From: Caldifarciminota bacterium
Lineage (GTDB): Bacteria; Hydrothermota; Hydrothermia; B15-G9; DRBW01
Assembly (NCBI GenBank): GCA_011042705.1
Contig: DRBW01000138.1
Span: forward strand, 1-5,438
Length of the DNA stretch: 5,438 nt
Direction: 5' to 3'
Part shown: positions 1 through 5,438 of the stretch, one piece after another
Layout of the letters: each line of letters begins with the position of its first letter
How positions within the stretch are numbered: the first letter of the stretch is position 1
Notes under the pieces: model-generated
Database searches by the model: none
Told to the model about the DNA's origin: nothing
Seen by the model: the letters and a program-made list of their open reading frames with translations, nothing else
Made by a program: the position numbers and the translations under genes

Positions 1-63
1 AACCACATACGCCGCGACGAGAAACAAAACCTTCTTCCTGAACTCCAGGGACCCTGAGGCCAT
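1..63 (-). CDS. N-terminus of a probable membrane or exported protein (runs off the left edge)
   Basis: Only the first 21 codons are visible. The ATG at 63-61 follows a perfect Shine-Dalgarno sequence at a 5-base spacing, which is the main support. The peptide starts MASGSLEFRKK and continues into an uninterrupted hydrophobic run (VLFLVAAYVV) at the window edge. A basic cluster followed by a hydrophobic stretch is typical of an uncleaved membrane anchor or a signal peptide. The frame stays open for about 20 codons upstream of this ATG, back to a TAG, but contains no ATG there and no better ribosome binding site. The gene lies downstream of rnr on the same strand, separated by 167 bases with no convincing promoter, so it may be read through from rnr or have a promoter I cannot recognise. 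Too little is visible to name the family. Confidence 0.6.
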   Translation of the reverse strand, partial: MASGSLEFRKKVLFLVAAYVV

Positions 64-68
64 ACCTT

Positions 69-76
69 CACCTCCT
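69..76 (-). promoter_or_regulatory. Strong Shine-Dalgarno site for the left-edge gene
   Basis: The minus strand reads AGGAGGTG, a full complement to the usual 16S rRNA 3' tail, ending 5 bases before the ATG at 63. It is the strongest ribosome binding site in the window and fixes the start of the partial gene. Confidence 0.7.
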
Positions 77-210
77 CTCCACCCCAGACCCTGCTCCTCT
101 GCGGTATCGAGCCCGATGAGACCAATCCCCTTTCTCTATCCCCGAAAGTCCCTGCAGTGCCATCACAACAAGGACAACCCTCACAGAGCATCTCTTACTG
201 CGGCACAACG

Positions 211-238
211 AAAAGGGAGGTTGAATTCCTTCAACTCC
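211..238 (-). terminator. Candidate intrinsic terminator at the end of rnr
   Basis: On the minus strand, GGAGTTGAA (238-230) and TTCAACCTCC (225-216) can pair as a 9-bp stem with one bulged C and a GGAA loop. The stem is followed by C and then TTTT (214-211). It begins inside the last rnr codons and spans the TGA at 233-231. The stem is only moderately GC-rich and the T run is short, so termination may be weak, and read-through into the left-edge gene is possible. Confidence 0.35.
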
Positions 239-2354
239 TCACGATGGCTAAGTCGAGCCTCTTCAGAGATTTATCGACCCTCAGGACCTTCACTATCACT
301 TTCTGCCCGAGCCTGTACTCTTCGACCCCATCCTCGCTGACAAGGGCATACCTTTCTTTAATGTGTCTGAACGGCTTCCCGAGCACCTCGACCGAGACGA
401 AGCCCTCGGTGAGGTATTCGGTGATCTCGACGAAAAAGCCGTAAGAAGTGATGTGTGTGATTATTCCCTTGAATTCCTCGCCAATCTTGTCCTTCATGAA
501 CTCGAGCTTTTTCAGGTCGATCAGCTCGAACTCGGCCTTTTCGGCCCTTTCCTCCCTCGTCGTGGCGAGAGAAGCCGTCTCCTCCAGATACTTAATCCAT
601 TCGGCGTCACGCCTTATTTTTCTCGAGAAAACCGACTTCACGTTCCTGTGAACTACCAGGTCGGGGTAGCGCCTGATGGGAGACGTGAAATGAAGATAAA
701 GGGGTGAGGCAAGGCCGAAATGCCCGACGTTCTCAACCGAATACCTCGCCCTCATCAGGGAGCGGAGGAGAAGGTAATTCAGGATGGGCTCCTCCTCTCT
801 CCCTTTCACCATCTCCAGGATTTTCTGGAGGTCCTTGGGCCTGACGCCCTCGGCCTTTGGCAGCTCGGTTCCCAGTATGCCCTCCGCCAGGGCGAGAAAC
901 TCGGCTATCTTCTGCGGGTCAGGGGGCTCGTGAATCCTGAAAATGGTGGGAACGTCCCTCTCCACCAGAAAGGCCGCGATCTCCTCGTTTGCCTTTATCA
1001 TGAATTCCTCTATGATCCGGTGAGCCCACAGCCTCTCGGTGGGCTTTATGTGGGCCACCTCGCCGCCGGGGAGAAGCAATATTTCGGGCTCGGGCAGATC
1101 GAAATCCAGGCTGCCCCTCTCCCACCTCTTCTGTCTCAGTATCCTGGCGAGTTCCAGGGCCACGGCGAGCGTCTCCTTCACTTTCCTCTTGACCTTCTCG
1201 TTCCTGAAAGAGGTCTCGGGGCTCTCAGGCTCTTCTCCGTCCAGAATTCTCTGGGCGTCGACATAGGTCAACCGCGCCGCCGAGTTGATTATGCTCTTCC
1301 TCACCTTTCTCTTCACCACATTCCCCTCGGAGTCTATCCTCATAATGACACTCATCGTGAGCCTGTCCTCTCCGGGCCGGAGCGAAGCGAGGTCCCCCGA
1401 GATCCTGTGGGGAAGCATAGGAACCACGTAATCGAGGAGATACACCGAAGTTCCCCTGTTCCTCGCCTCGTCGTCGAGAAAAGTGTCCTCGCGCACGTAA
1501 TAGCTCACGTCGGCGATGTGGACTCCGAGCTCGTATATACCTTCATCGAGCTTTCTGACGGAGATGGCATCGTCGAAATCTTTTGCCGTCTCCGGATCTA
1601 TCGTGAATATGAGCTCGTTCCTCAGGTCGAGCCGACCCCTCAGTGCCCTCCTAGAGATGCCCGAGGGAAGCCTCTGCGCCTCCTTCTCGACATCTTCCGG
1701 AAAAATCGTGGGCAAACCATACTTGCGCAGCACGATGAGAAGGTCTATGGCCGGGTCATCGGCCCTTCCGAGCACCTCTATCACCTTGGCCCTCAAGTTC
1801 TTTCCACGACCCACCAGTTTAAAAACAACCTTATCGCCCGGCTTCGCGCCCTCCGTGTCTCCCTTTCCGACAGGGATCTCGGGAGGAAGGCTGACATCAT
1901 CGGGGACGATGTATCCGAACCTCCTGGCACCCTGGTAGGTCCCTATGAATTCCGCCTTCTGCCTCTCTATTACCTTGAGGACAACCCCCTCGGGCTTCTT
2001 TCCCTCCTTTTCCTTTATAACCTTGAGAAGCACCTTGTCCCCCGTGAGAGCGCCTCTCATGTGCCGGGGGGATATGAAGATGTCGGGCTCACCCTCCCTG
2101 ATGAAAAACCCGAAGCCGTCCCTGAATCGCTCCACGTAACCCGTGAGGAGCTTCACCCGATCGGGCAGGGAATACTTTTTGGGGGAGATCTTGACTATCT
2201 TCCCCCTTTTCTCAAGCTCAGCGAGAAATCTCTTAAGGGCTGCCTTTTCTCTCTTCTTCAACCCCAGCCTCTTGGCGAGAACCGAGAGAGACAGAGCCCC
2301 CTTCCTGGATTTGCCCAGAAGCTCGATTATCTTCTTTTCCTCGAACTTCGCCAC
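231..2354 (-). CDS. rnr: Ribonuclease R (RNase II/RNB family 3'-5' exoribonuclease)
   Basis: This cytoplasmic, processive 3'-5' exoribonuclease degrades structured RNA to nucleoside monophosphates. The 707-residue protein has the full bacterial RNase R order. An N-terminal winged-helix region (about 1-65) is followed by two cold-shock/OB domains (about 68-200, including RDGFGFF and DIFISPRHMRGAL). The RNB catalytic domain runs from about 247 to 600, and an S1 domain from about 624 to 707. The metal-binding motif IDPETAKDFDDAI supplies D253, D259, D261 and D262. The motif HFTSPIRRYPDL carries R561 and R562 of the active-site channel. The protein ends with the S1 domain and lacks the lysine-rich tail of the longer E. 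coli enzyme. The GTG start at 2354 is the first possible start after an in-frame TAA 12 bases upstream, and it gives a family-typical N-terminus. No Shine-Dalgarno site precedes it, and a promoter -10 lies six bases upstream, which suggests leaderless translation. Confidence 0.96.
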   Translation of the reverse strand: MAKFEEKKIIELLGKSRKGALSLSVLAKRLGLKKREKAALKRFLAELEKRGKIVKISPKKYSLPDRVKLLTGYVERFRDGFGFFIREGEPDIFISPRHMRGALTGDKVLLKVIKEKEGKKPEGVVLKVIERQKAEFIGTYQGARRFGYIVPDDVSLPPEIPVGKGDTEGAKPGDKVVFKLVGRGKNLRAKVIEVLGRADDPAIDLLIVLRKYGLPTIFPEDVEKEAQRLPSGISRRALRGRLDLRNELIFTIDPETAKDFDDAISVRKLDEGIYELGVHIADVSYYVREDTFLDDEARNRGTSVYLLDYVVPMLPHRISGDLASLRPGEDRLTMSVIMRIDSEGNVVKRKVRKSIINSAARLTYVDAQRILDGEEPESPETSFRNEKVKRKVKETLAVALELARILRQKRWERGSLDFDLPEPEILLLPGGEVAHIKPTERLWAHRIIEEFMIKANEEIAAFLVERDVPTIFRIHEPPDPQKIAEFLALAEGILGTELPKAEGVRPKDLQKILEMVKGREEEPILNYLLLRSLMRARYSVENVGHFGLASPLYLHFTSPIRRYPDLVVHRNVKSVFSRKIRRDAEWIKYLEETASLATTREERAEKAEFELIDLKKLEFMKDKIGEEFKGIITHITSYGFFVEITEYLTEGFVSVEVLGKPFRHIKERYALVSEDGVEEYRLGQKVIVKVLRVDKSLKRLDLAIVRS

Positions 2355-2360
2355 GTGTGA

Positions 2361-2389
2361 AGTTTAAGGCAGGAGGGCATCGCGTTCAA
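2361..2389 (-). promoter_or_regulatory. Candidate sigma70-type promoter for leaderless rnr mRNA
   Basis: On the minus strand, TTGAAC (2389-2384) is followed after 17 bases by TAAACT (2366-2361), which fits a -35/-10 pair (4 of 6 matches each). Only TCACAC separates the -10 from the GTG start of rnr, so transcription would begin at or next to the start codon. A TANNNT box six or seven bases before the start is the known signature of leaderless genes in several bacterial groups. The absence of any purine-rich ribosome binding site agrees with this. Base matches only; no experimental support. Confidence 0.5.
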
Positions 2390-2403
2390 CGGAGGCGGGA
2401 AAT

Positions 2404-2433
2404 TTGACAAAATCGATAGCTTTAGTTTATAAA
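2404..2433 (+). promoter_or_regulatory. Sigma70-type promoter for the thioredoxin-reductase/rtcA operon
   Basis: A perfect -35 TTGACA (2404-2409) and a -10 TATAAA (2428-2433, five of six matches) are separated by 18 bases. Transcription would start near 2440, giving a leader of about 19 bases that includes the ribosome binding site. The promoter is back-to-back with the rnr promoter: the two -35 elements are 14 bases apart, so a single regulator could affect both. No clear operator repeat is visible. Confidence 0.6.
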
Positions 2434-2445
2434 TAGGCTCTCAAC

Positions 2446-2453
2446 AAGGAGAG
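2446..2453 (+). promoter_or_regulatory. Shine-Dalgarno site deciding the start of the thioredoxin reductase gene
   Basis: AAGGAGAG ends 5 bases before the ATG at 2459. It supports this ATG, which gives about 18 residues ahead of the flavin-binding fold, as the true start. Confidence 0.65.
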
Positions 2454-2458
2454 AAGCC

Positions 2459-3418
2459 ATGGAACTCTTTCTCGGAAGCGTTGAAGAAAAGAAACACGAG
2501 GGCGTGGAGAAGTACGATGTCATCATCGTTGGCGCCGGTCCCGCCGGGCTCACGGCCGGGATCTACGCCAAACGTTCTGGCTTGACGGCGGTGATCCTCG
2601 ACAAAAAACCCGCAGGAGGGCTCGCTTCAGAAGCACCTCTCGTCGAGAACTATCCGGGCTTCAAGAGCATACCCGGCGGCGAACTGGCGAAGCTCATCGA
2701 GGAACACGCTCGGGAGTACGTGGAAATCAGGGAAATGGAGGGCGTACGGGATCTGAAAATCGAAGACGGTGCCTTCCGCGTAACGACAGAGAAGGGCGAA
2801 TACGAGGGCAAAGGTGTGGTCCTCGCGACGGGAACGACCCACAGGGTTCTGGGAATCAAAGGCGAGAAGGAGTTTTACGGGAGAGGCCTTTCCTACTGTG
2901 TAACCTGTGACGGGTACCTCTTTAAGGGAGGCAAAGTGGCCGTCATAGGCGGCGGTAACTCGGGTGCCGTGGCTGCCCTCTTCCTCAAATCTATCGGTGC
3001 GGAGCCTCTCGTGATCGAGTTCATGGACCGATACATGTGCGAAGACGCTTACGTCAGGAAGCTCGAGGAGGAAGGCATACCTTATCTGATGAACAGGGAG
3101 ACGACAGAGATCTTCGGCGACGATAAAGTGAAAGGCATAAGGGTAAAAAAGAGGGACGGCAGCGGCGAGGAGACCTACGAAGTGGATGGGGTTTTCATTT
3201 ACGTCGGGCTCGTTCCCCAATCGGAACTCGCGAGGAACATCGGCGTCGAGCTTACAGAAAAGGGCTACGTGAAAACCGATGCCTTCCAGAGGACCAACGT
3301 GGAAAGGTTCTATGCGGCAGGGGACATAACGGGCGGGGTGGCGCAGATAGTCGTGGCCGCTGCCCAGGGAGCAATTGCGGCTCTCTCCGCGTACGAAGAC
3401 ATAAAACTCAAGGGTTGA
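2459..3418 (+). CDS. trxB: Thioredoxin-reductase-like FAD disulfide reductase with a non-canonical electron-donor site
   Basis: This cytoplasmic flavoprotein of 319 residues passes electrons through FAD to a redox-active CxxC and then to thioredoxin or a similar partner. The FAD-binding fold has GAGPAG at 25-30, the active site is CVTC at 147-150 followed by Asp, and the C-terminal FAD motif AAGDITGG spans 286-293. The second Rossmann fold has GGGNSG at 164-169. The NADPH signature HRRxxxR that should follow is replaced by EFMDRYM (187-193), so all three arginines are lost. From memory, this pattern with YMCEDAY, and the short N-terminal extension, resembles the Thermoplasma acidophilum thioredoxin reductase, which is known not to use NADPH efficiently. 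The natural donor here is therefore uncertain; ferredoxin, a deazaflavin or NADH are possible. It is the first gene of an operon with rtcA, with its own promoter and ribosome binding site. No thioredoxin gene is in the window. The family is secure; the donor and partner are not. Confidence 0.9.
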   Translation: MELFLGSVEEKKHEGVEKYDVIIVGAGPAGLTAGIYAKRSGLTAVILDKKPAGGLASEAPLVENYPGFKSIPGGELAKLIEEHAREYVEIREMEGVRDLKIEDGAFRVTTEKGEYEGKGVVLATGTTHRVLGIKGEKEFYGRGLSYCVTCDGYLFKGGKVAVIGGGNSGAVAALFLKSIGAEPLVIEFMDRYMCEDAYVRKLEEEGIPYLMNRETTEIFGDDKVKGIRVKKRDGSGEETYEVDGVFIYVGLVPQSELARNIGVELTEKGYVKTDAFQRTNVERFYAAGDITGGVAQIVVAAAQGAIAALSAYEDIKLKG

Positions 3419-4479
3419 TGATCGAGATAGACGGCTCTTACGGAGAAGGGGGAGGGCAAATCCTCAGGACCGCCCTCTTCCTCTCTCTTTTGACTCAAAA
3501 GCCCTTCAGGGCTTTTAACATAAGGAAGGGACGTGCCAAACCGGGGCTTAAGCCTCAGCACCTTCACATCATAAAGGCCCTCCTCGAGCTGACCGATAGC
3601 AGGGTGGAAGGAGCGAGGGAGGGCTCACTTTCCATAAAGTTCTATCCCGGGCCCATCCATGGCGGCAGACTGCGCGTGGACATAGGAACTGCGGGATCGA
3701 TCCCCCTTTTCCTTCAAACTCTATTGCCGGTTTCGCTTTTTGCCGAAAGGGACGTCGATCTCACGATAAGGGGAGGCACCGACGTCTCCGGGAGCATGAC
3801 GGCCGACTATTTCGCCCACGTGCTTCTGCCCCACGTGAAACACCTCGCCCGAAAGGCGGAACTCCATGTGATCAGGAGGGGGTTTTACCCAAGGGGAGGC
3901 GGCGAGATGAGGCTGTTCGTGAGGCCGCGCCTGGGTAGCCTGCTGGCCGGAGAGAGGACCGCGGAGAACATTCTCAAACTGAACCAGCCCTTTTTACTCG
4001 ATGAGAGGGGCGAGCTAAGAGAAATTCTTCTGTTTTCCATCTCCTGGGATGGGCTCAAAAACAGGGAAGTGGCCGAGAGGCAGGCGAGAGCCGCCGTTAA
4101 AACCATCAAAATGCGATATCCTGTTCCCGTGAGGGAGAAAATAACTTACGTCTCGACTCTCTCGCCGGGAACTTCGATAACCCTCGTCGCCCGTTTCGAA
4201 AAGGGCCTCATGGGATCCGACGGCCTCGGGAAAAAGGGCAAGCCCGCCGAAAAGGTGGGGGAAGATGCCGCACTGAAACTGATAGATGAGATCGAGAGCG
4301 GGGCGACGGTGGACGTTCACCTGTGTGATAACCTGATACCCTACCTGGCTCTCTTCGGCGGACGGATAAAGGTCCGCGAAATATCCTCCCACACGCGTTC
4401 AAACATCTGGATTTCTGAGAAATTCCTCGGGAAAAGGTTTGTTGCGGCGGGGAACCTCATCGAGGTTCCCCGCCGCTGA
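3418..4479 (+). CDS. rtcA: RNA 3'-terminal phosphate cyclase
   Basis: RtcA uses ATP, through a covalent enzyme-AMP intermediate, to convert an RNA 3'-phosphate to a 2',3'-cyclic phosphate in the cytoplasm. The 353-residue protein has the usual family length. Family motifs are DGSYGEGGGQILRT (5-18), GLKPQHL (43-49), GTAGS (90-94), RGGTDV (118-123) and GFYPRGGGE (155-163). An insert region (about 180-275) is followed by GKPAEKVG (274-281), HLCDNLIPYLAL (301-312) and SSHTRSNIW (323-331). H325 aligns with the catalytic histidine that becomes adenylated (H309 in E. coli). The SSHTxxNIW form looks closer to archaeal-type cyclases. The ATG at 3418 shares its A with the upstream TGA. It gives the conserved MIEIDG start and is preferred over the TTG three bases earlier. 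The only nearby ribosome binding sequence, AAGGG at 3410-3414, is too close to work normally, so translation is probably coupled to trxB. No rtcB is present here. The last 11 codons form a perfect hairpin. Confidence 0.95.
   Translation: MIEIDGSYGEGGGQILRTALFLSLLTQKPFRAFNIRKGRAKPGLKPQHLHIIKALLELTDSRVEGAREGSLSIKFYPGPIHGGRLRVDIGTAGSIPLFLQTLLPVSLFAERDVDLTIRGGTDVSGSMTADYFAHVLLPHVKHLARKAELHVIRRGFYPRGGGEMRLFVRPRLGSLLAGERTAENILKLNQPFLLDERGELREILLFSISWDGLKNREVAERQARAAVKTIKMRYPVPVREKITYVSTLSPGTSITLVARFEKGLMGSDGLGKKGKPAEKVGEDAALKLIDEIESGATVDVHLCDNLIPYLALFGGRIKVREISSHTRSNIWISEKFLGKRFVAAGNLIEVPRR
3497..3516. repeat. Terminator-like inverted repeat inside the 5' end of rtcA
   Basis: AAAAGCCC (3497-3504) and GGGCTTTT (3509-3516) are exact inverted copies around a TTCA loop. 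The hairpin starts 79 bases into rtcA. An A tract, GC stem and T tract give the form of a small bidirectional intrinsic terminator, although it encodes ordinary RtcA residues. It could act as a weak attenuator of rtcA, or be chance. Confidence 0.4.
4444..4476. terminator. Perfect 15-bp hairpin at the rtcA / flavoprotein convergent junction
   Basis: GCGGCGGGGAACCTC (4444-4458) and GAGGTTCCCCGCCGC (4462-4476) are perfect inverted copies around a 3-base ATC loop. The hairpin covers exactly the last 11 codons of rtcA, up to the TGA. The convergent gene ends 11 bases away, at 4488. Neither strand has a T run directly after the stem: the plus strand continues TGAAAAACGG and the minus strand AACAAACC. 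It is therefore not a standard intrinsic terminator. Its position and stability suggest a shared bidirectional transcription stop or mRNA 3'-end protector. Confidence 0.6.
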
Positions 4480-4487
4480 AAAACGGT

Positions 4488-5438
4488 TTATTCCTTGATG
4501 TCCTTCGTCAGTTCCTCCCAGATGCCCGGCTTGTCCTTATTCCTGAGGTAATAGTCGATATACTTCGCCGCCACCTTCCCAGTTCCGGCCGCCAGGATAA
4601 CTGTGGCCGCGCCGGTCATGATGTCGCCGCCAGTGAAAACGCCCTCCTTCGTCGTGGCACCTGTCGTCGGCGACGACACAAGAGTACCCCACCGGGTGGT
4701 CTTCAACCCGGGAGTGGTCTGAGGAACAACAGGATTGGGCACCTGCCCGATCGCCTCGACCACCGTATCGACGGGTATTCTGAATTCAGAGCCCTTTATG
4801 GGAACGGGCCTTCTCCTTCCCGATTCGTCGGGCTCCCCGAGTTCCATCTTTATTAGCTCGGCTTCCCGAACCCACCCGCTCTCATCACCGTAAAAGGCCA
4901 CAGGGTTATGGAGGATCAAGAATTTTATGCCCTCTTCCTTTGCATTCTCTATTTCCTCGATTCGAGCTGTCATTTCCTTCCAGGAACGTCTGTAAACTAT
5001 CGTGACCTCGCCAGCACCCGACCTCAGGGCACACCTGGCGGCATCCATGGCAACGTTTCCGGCACCTACCACAATCACCCTGTCGCCTACCTTAACGGGG
5101 GTATCGTACTCGGGGAACATGTAGGCTTTCATCAGGTTAATCCTGGTCAGAAACTCGTTCGCCGAATAAATACCGAGAAGGTTTTCTCCGGGTATGCCCA
5201 TGAACCGCGGATATCCGGCTCCTGTCCCGACGAAGAAAGCGTCGAAACCTTCCTTCTCCCTGAGTTCATCGAGGGTCATGGTCTTGCCCACTATGAAGTT
5301 AGTCACTATCTCGACGCCGAGCTTCTTCACGTAATCTATCTCCCTGGCAACTATCTCCTTGGGGAGCCTGAACTGAGGAATGCCGTACATGAGCACTCCG
5401 CCGGGCTTGTGCAGGGCCTCAAAGATAGTAACCTGATG
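4488..5438 (-). CDS. C-terminal part of a glutamate synthase small-subunit / NfnB-type NAD(P)H flavoprotein
   Basis: The gene enters from the right edge. Its frame is open to base 5438, and the residues ahead of the internal GTG at 5396 (ending EALHKPGG) match the family, so 5396 is not the start. The 316 visible residues lack roughly the first 150, where the two iron-sulfur cysteine clusters and the first FAD GxGxxG would be. The fragment begins in the FAD domain (VLMYGIPQFRLPKEIV). The NAD(P)H-binding motif VGAGNVAMDAAR is at fragment residues 124-135, followed by VYRRSWKEM (148-156), whose two arginines suit the NADPH phosphate. The FAD-closing motif GGDIMTGAATVILAAGTGK (270-288) comes near the end. 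Such proteins feed electrons from NAD(P)H, as GltD in glutamate synthase, NfnB in electron bifurcation, or the SudA type. The neighbours that would separate these options are outside the window. It converges on rtcA with only 8 bases between stop codons. Confidence 0.9.
   Translation of the reverse strand, partial: HQVTIFEALHKPGGVLMYGIPQFRLPKEIVAREIDYVKKLGVEIVTNFIVGKTMTLDELREKEGFDAFFVGTGAGYPRFMGIPGENLLGIYSANEFLTRINLMKAYMFPEYDTPVKVGDRVIVVGAGNVAMDAARCALRSGAGEVTIVYRRSWKEMTARIEEIENAKEEGIKFLILHNPVAFYGDESGWVREAELIKMELGEPDESGRRRPVPIKGSEFRIPVDTVVEAIGQVPNPVVPQTTPGLKTTRWGTLVSSPTTGATTKEGVFTGGDIMTGAATVILAAGTGKVAAKYIDYYLRNKDKPGIWEELTKDIKE

Noticed and set aside
1..191. A minus-strand frame from the ATG at 191 that starts cysteine-rich (MLCEGCPCCDG) and is open to the window edge
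   Set aside because: There is no ribosome binding site before it, its composition after the first dozen residues looks random, and it overlaps in another frame the left-edge gene with the perfect Shine-Dalgarno site.
64..230. Intergenic region as a possible small RNA or riboswitch
   Set aside because: Apart from the hairpin at the rnr end I found only short scattered pairings, with no recognisable RNA family and no promoter-like pair on the minus strand.
720..2360. A 546-codon open frame on the plus strand, opposite rnr
   Set aside because: It lies wholly antisense to the convincing RNase R gene, has no ribosome binding site or recognisable motif, and its length follows from the GC-rich codon pattern of the real gene.
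2426..2434. TTTATAAAT read as an archaeal TATA box
   Set aside because: An archaeal start about 25 bases downstream would fall at about 2455, leaving the Shine-Dalgarno site outside the mRNA. The perfect TTGACA 18 bases upstream fits a bacterial promoter better.
2627..3220. A 197-codon minus-strand frame inside trxB
   Set aside because: It is a mirror frame of a well-supported flavoprotein gene, with no motif and no start signal.
3415..3417. TTG at 3415 as the start of rtcA
   Set aside because: The ATG three bases later gives the conserved MIEIDG N-terminus and the common TGATG stop-start overlap.
4662..4678. Inverted repeat TGTCGTC-GGC-GACGACA as a possible operator
   Set aside because: It lies inside the flavoprotein coding region, far from any start, and 7-base arms are expected by chance in GC-rich coding DNA.

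Overview
The window looks like chromosomal DNA from a thermophilic bacterium. The proteins are rich in Glu, Lys and Arg, with frequent AGG and AGA arginine codons and ATA isoleucine codons. Two recognisable sigma70-type promoters sit between divergent genes, and Shine-Dalgarno sites match AGGAGG. RNase R is a bacterial-type enzyme, but the thioredoxin reductase and the RNA 3'-phosphate cyclase resemble archaeal-style proteins. I cannot name the species. An archaeal host is less likely but not excluded.

Layout: (1) At the left edge is the start of a minus-strand gene for a probable membrane or exported protein (63 to 1), with a perfect ribosome binding site. (2) Bases 64-230 are intergenic, with a terminator-like hairpin at the end of the next gene and no convincing promoter. 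(3) rnr (RNase R) occupies 231-2354 on the minus strand. (4) A 104-bp divergent intergenic region (2355-2458) carries back-to-back promoters. The rnr promoter places its -10 element exactly six bases before the GTG start, which suggests a leaderless mRNA. (5) On the plus strand, a thioredoxin-reductase-like flavoprotein (2459-3418) and rtcA (3418-4479) overlap by one base in a TGATG junction, so they form a translationally coupled pair. (6) A perfect 15-bp hairpin lies in the last 11 codons of rtcA, where it meets a convergent gene. (7) From 4488 to the right edge, on the minus strand, is the C-terminal two thirds of a glutamate-synthase-small-subunit/NfnB-type flavoprotein.

Functionally, the window combines RNA metabolism (RNase R degrades structured RNA from 3' ends; RtcA cyclises RNA 3'-phosphates) with flavoprotein redox chemistry. 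The most interesting point is that the thioredoxin-reductase-like protein keeps its CxxC active site but lacks the arginines that normally bind NADPH. Its reductant may therefore be unconventional, and it is co-expressed with an RNA-end-modifying enzyme. I see no CRISPR array, mobile element, tRNA or rRNA, and nothing that amounts to a clearly new multi-gene system.
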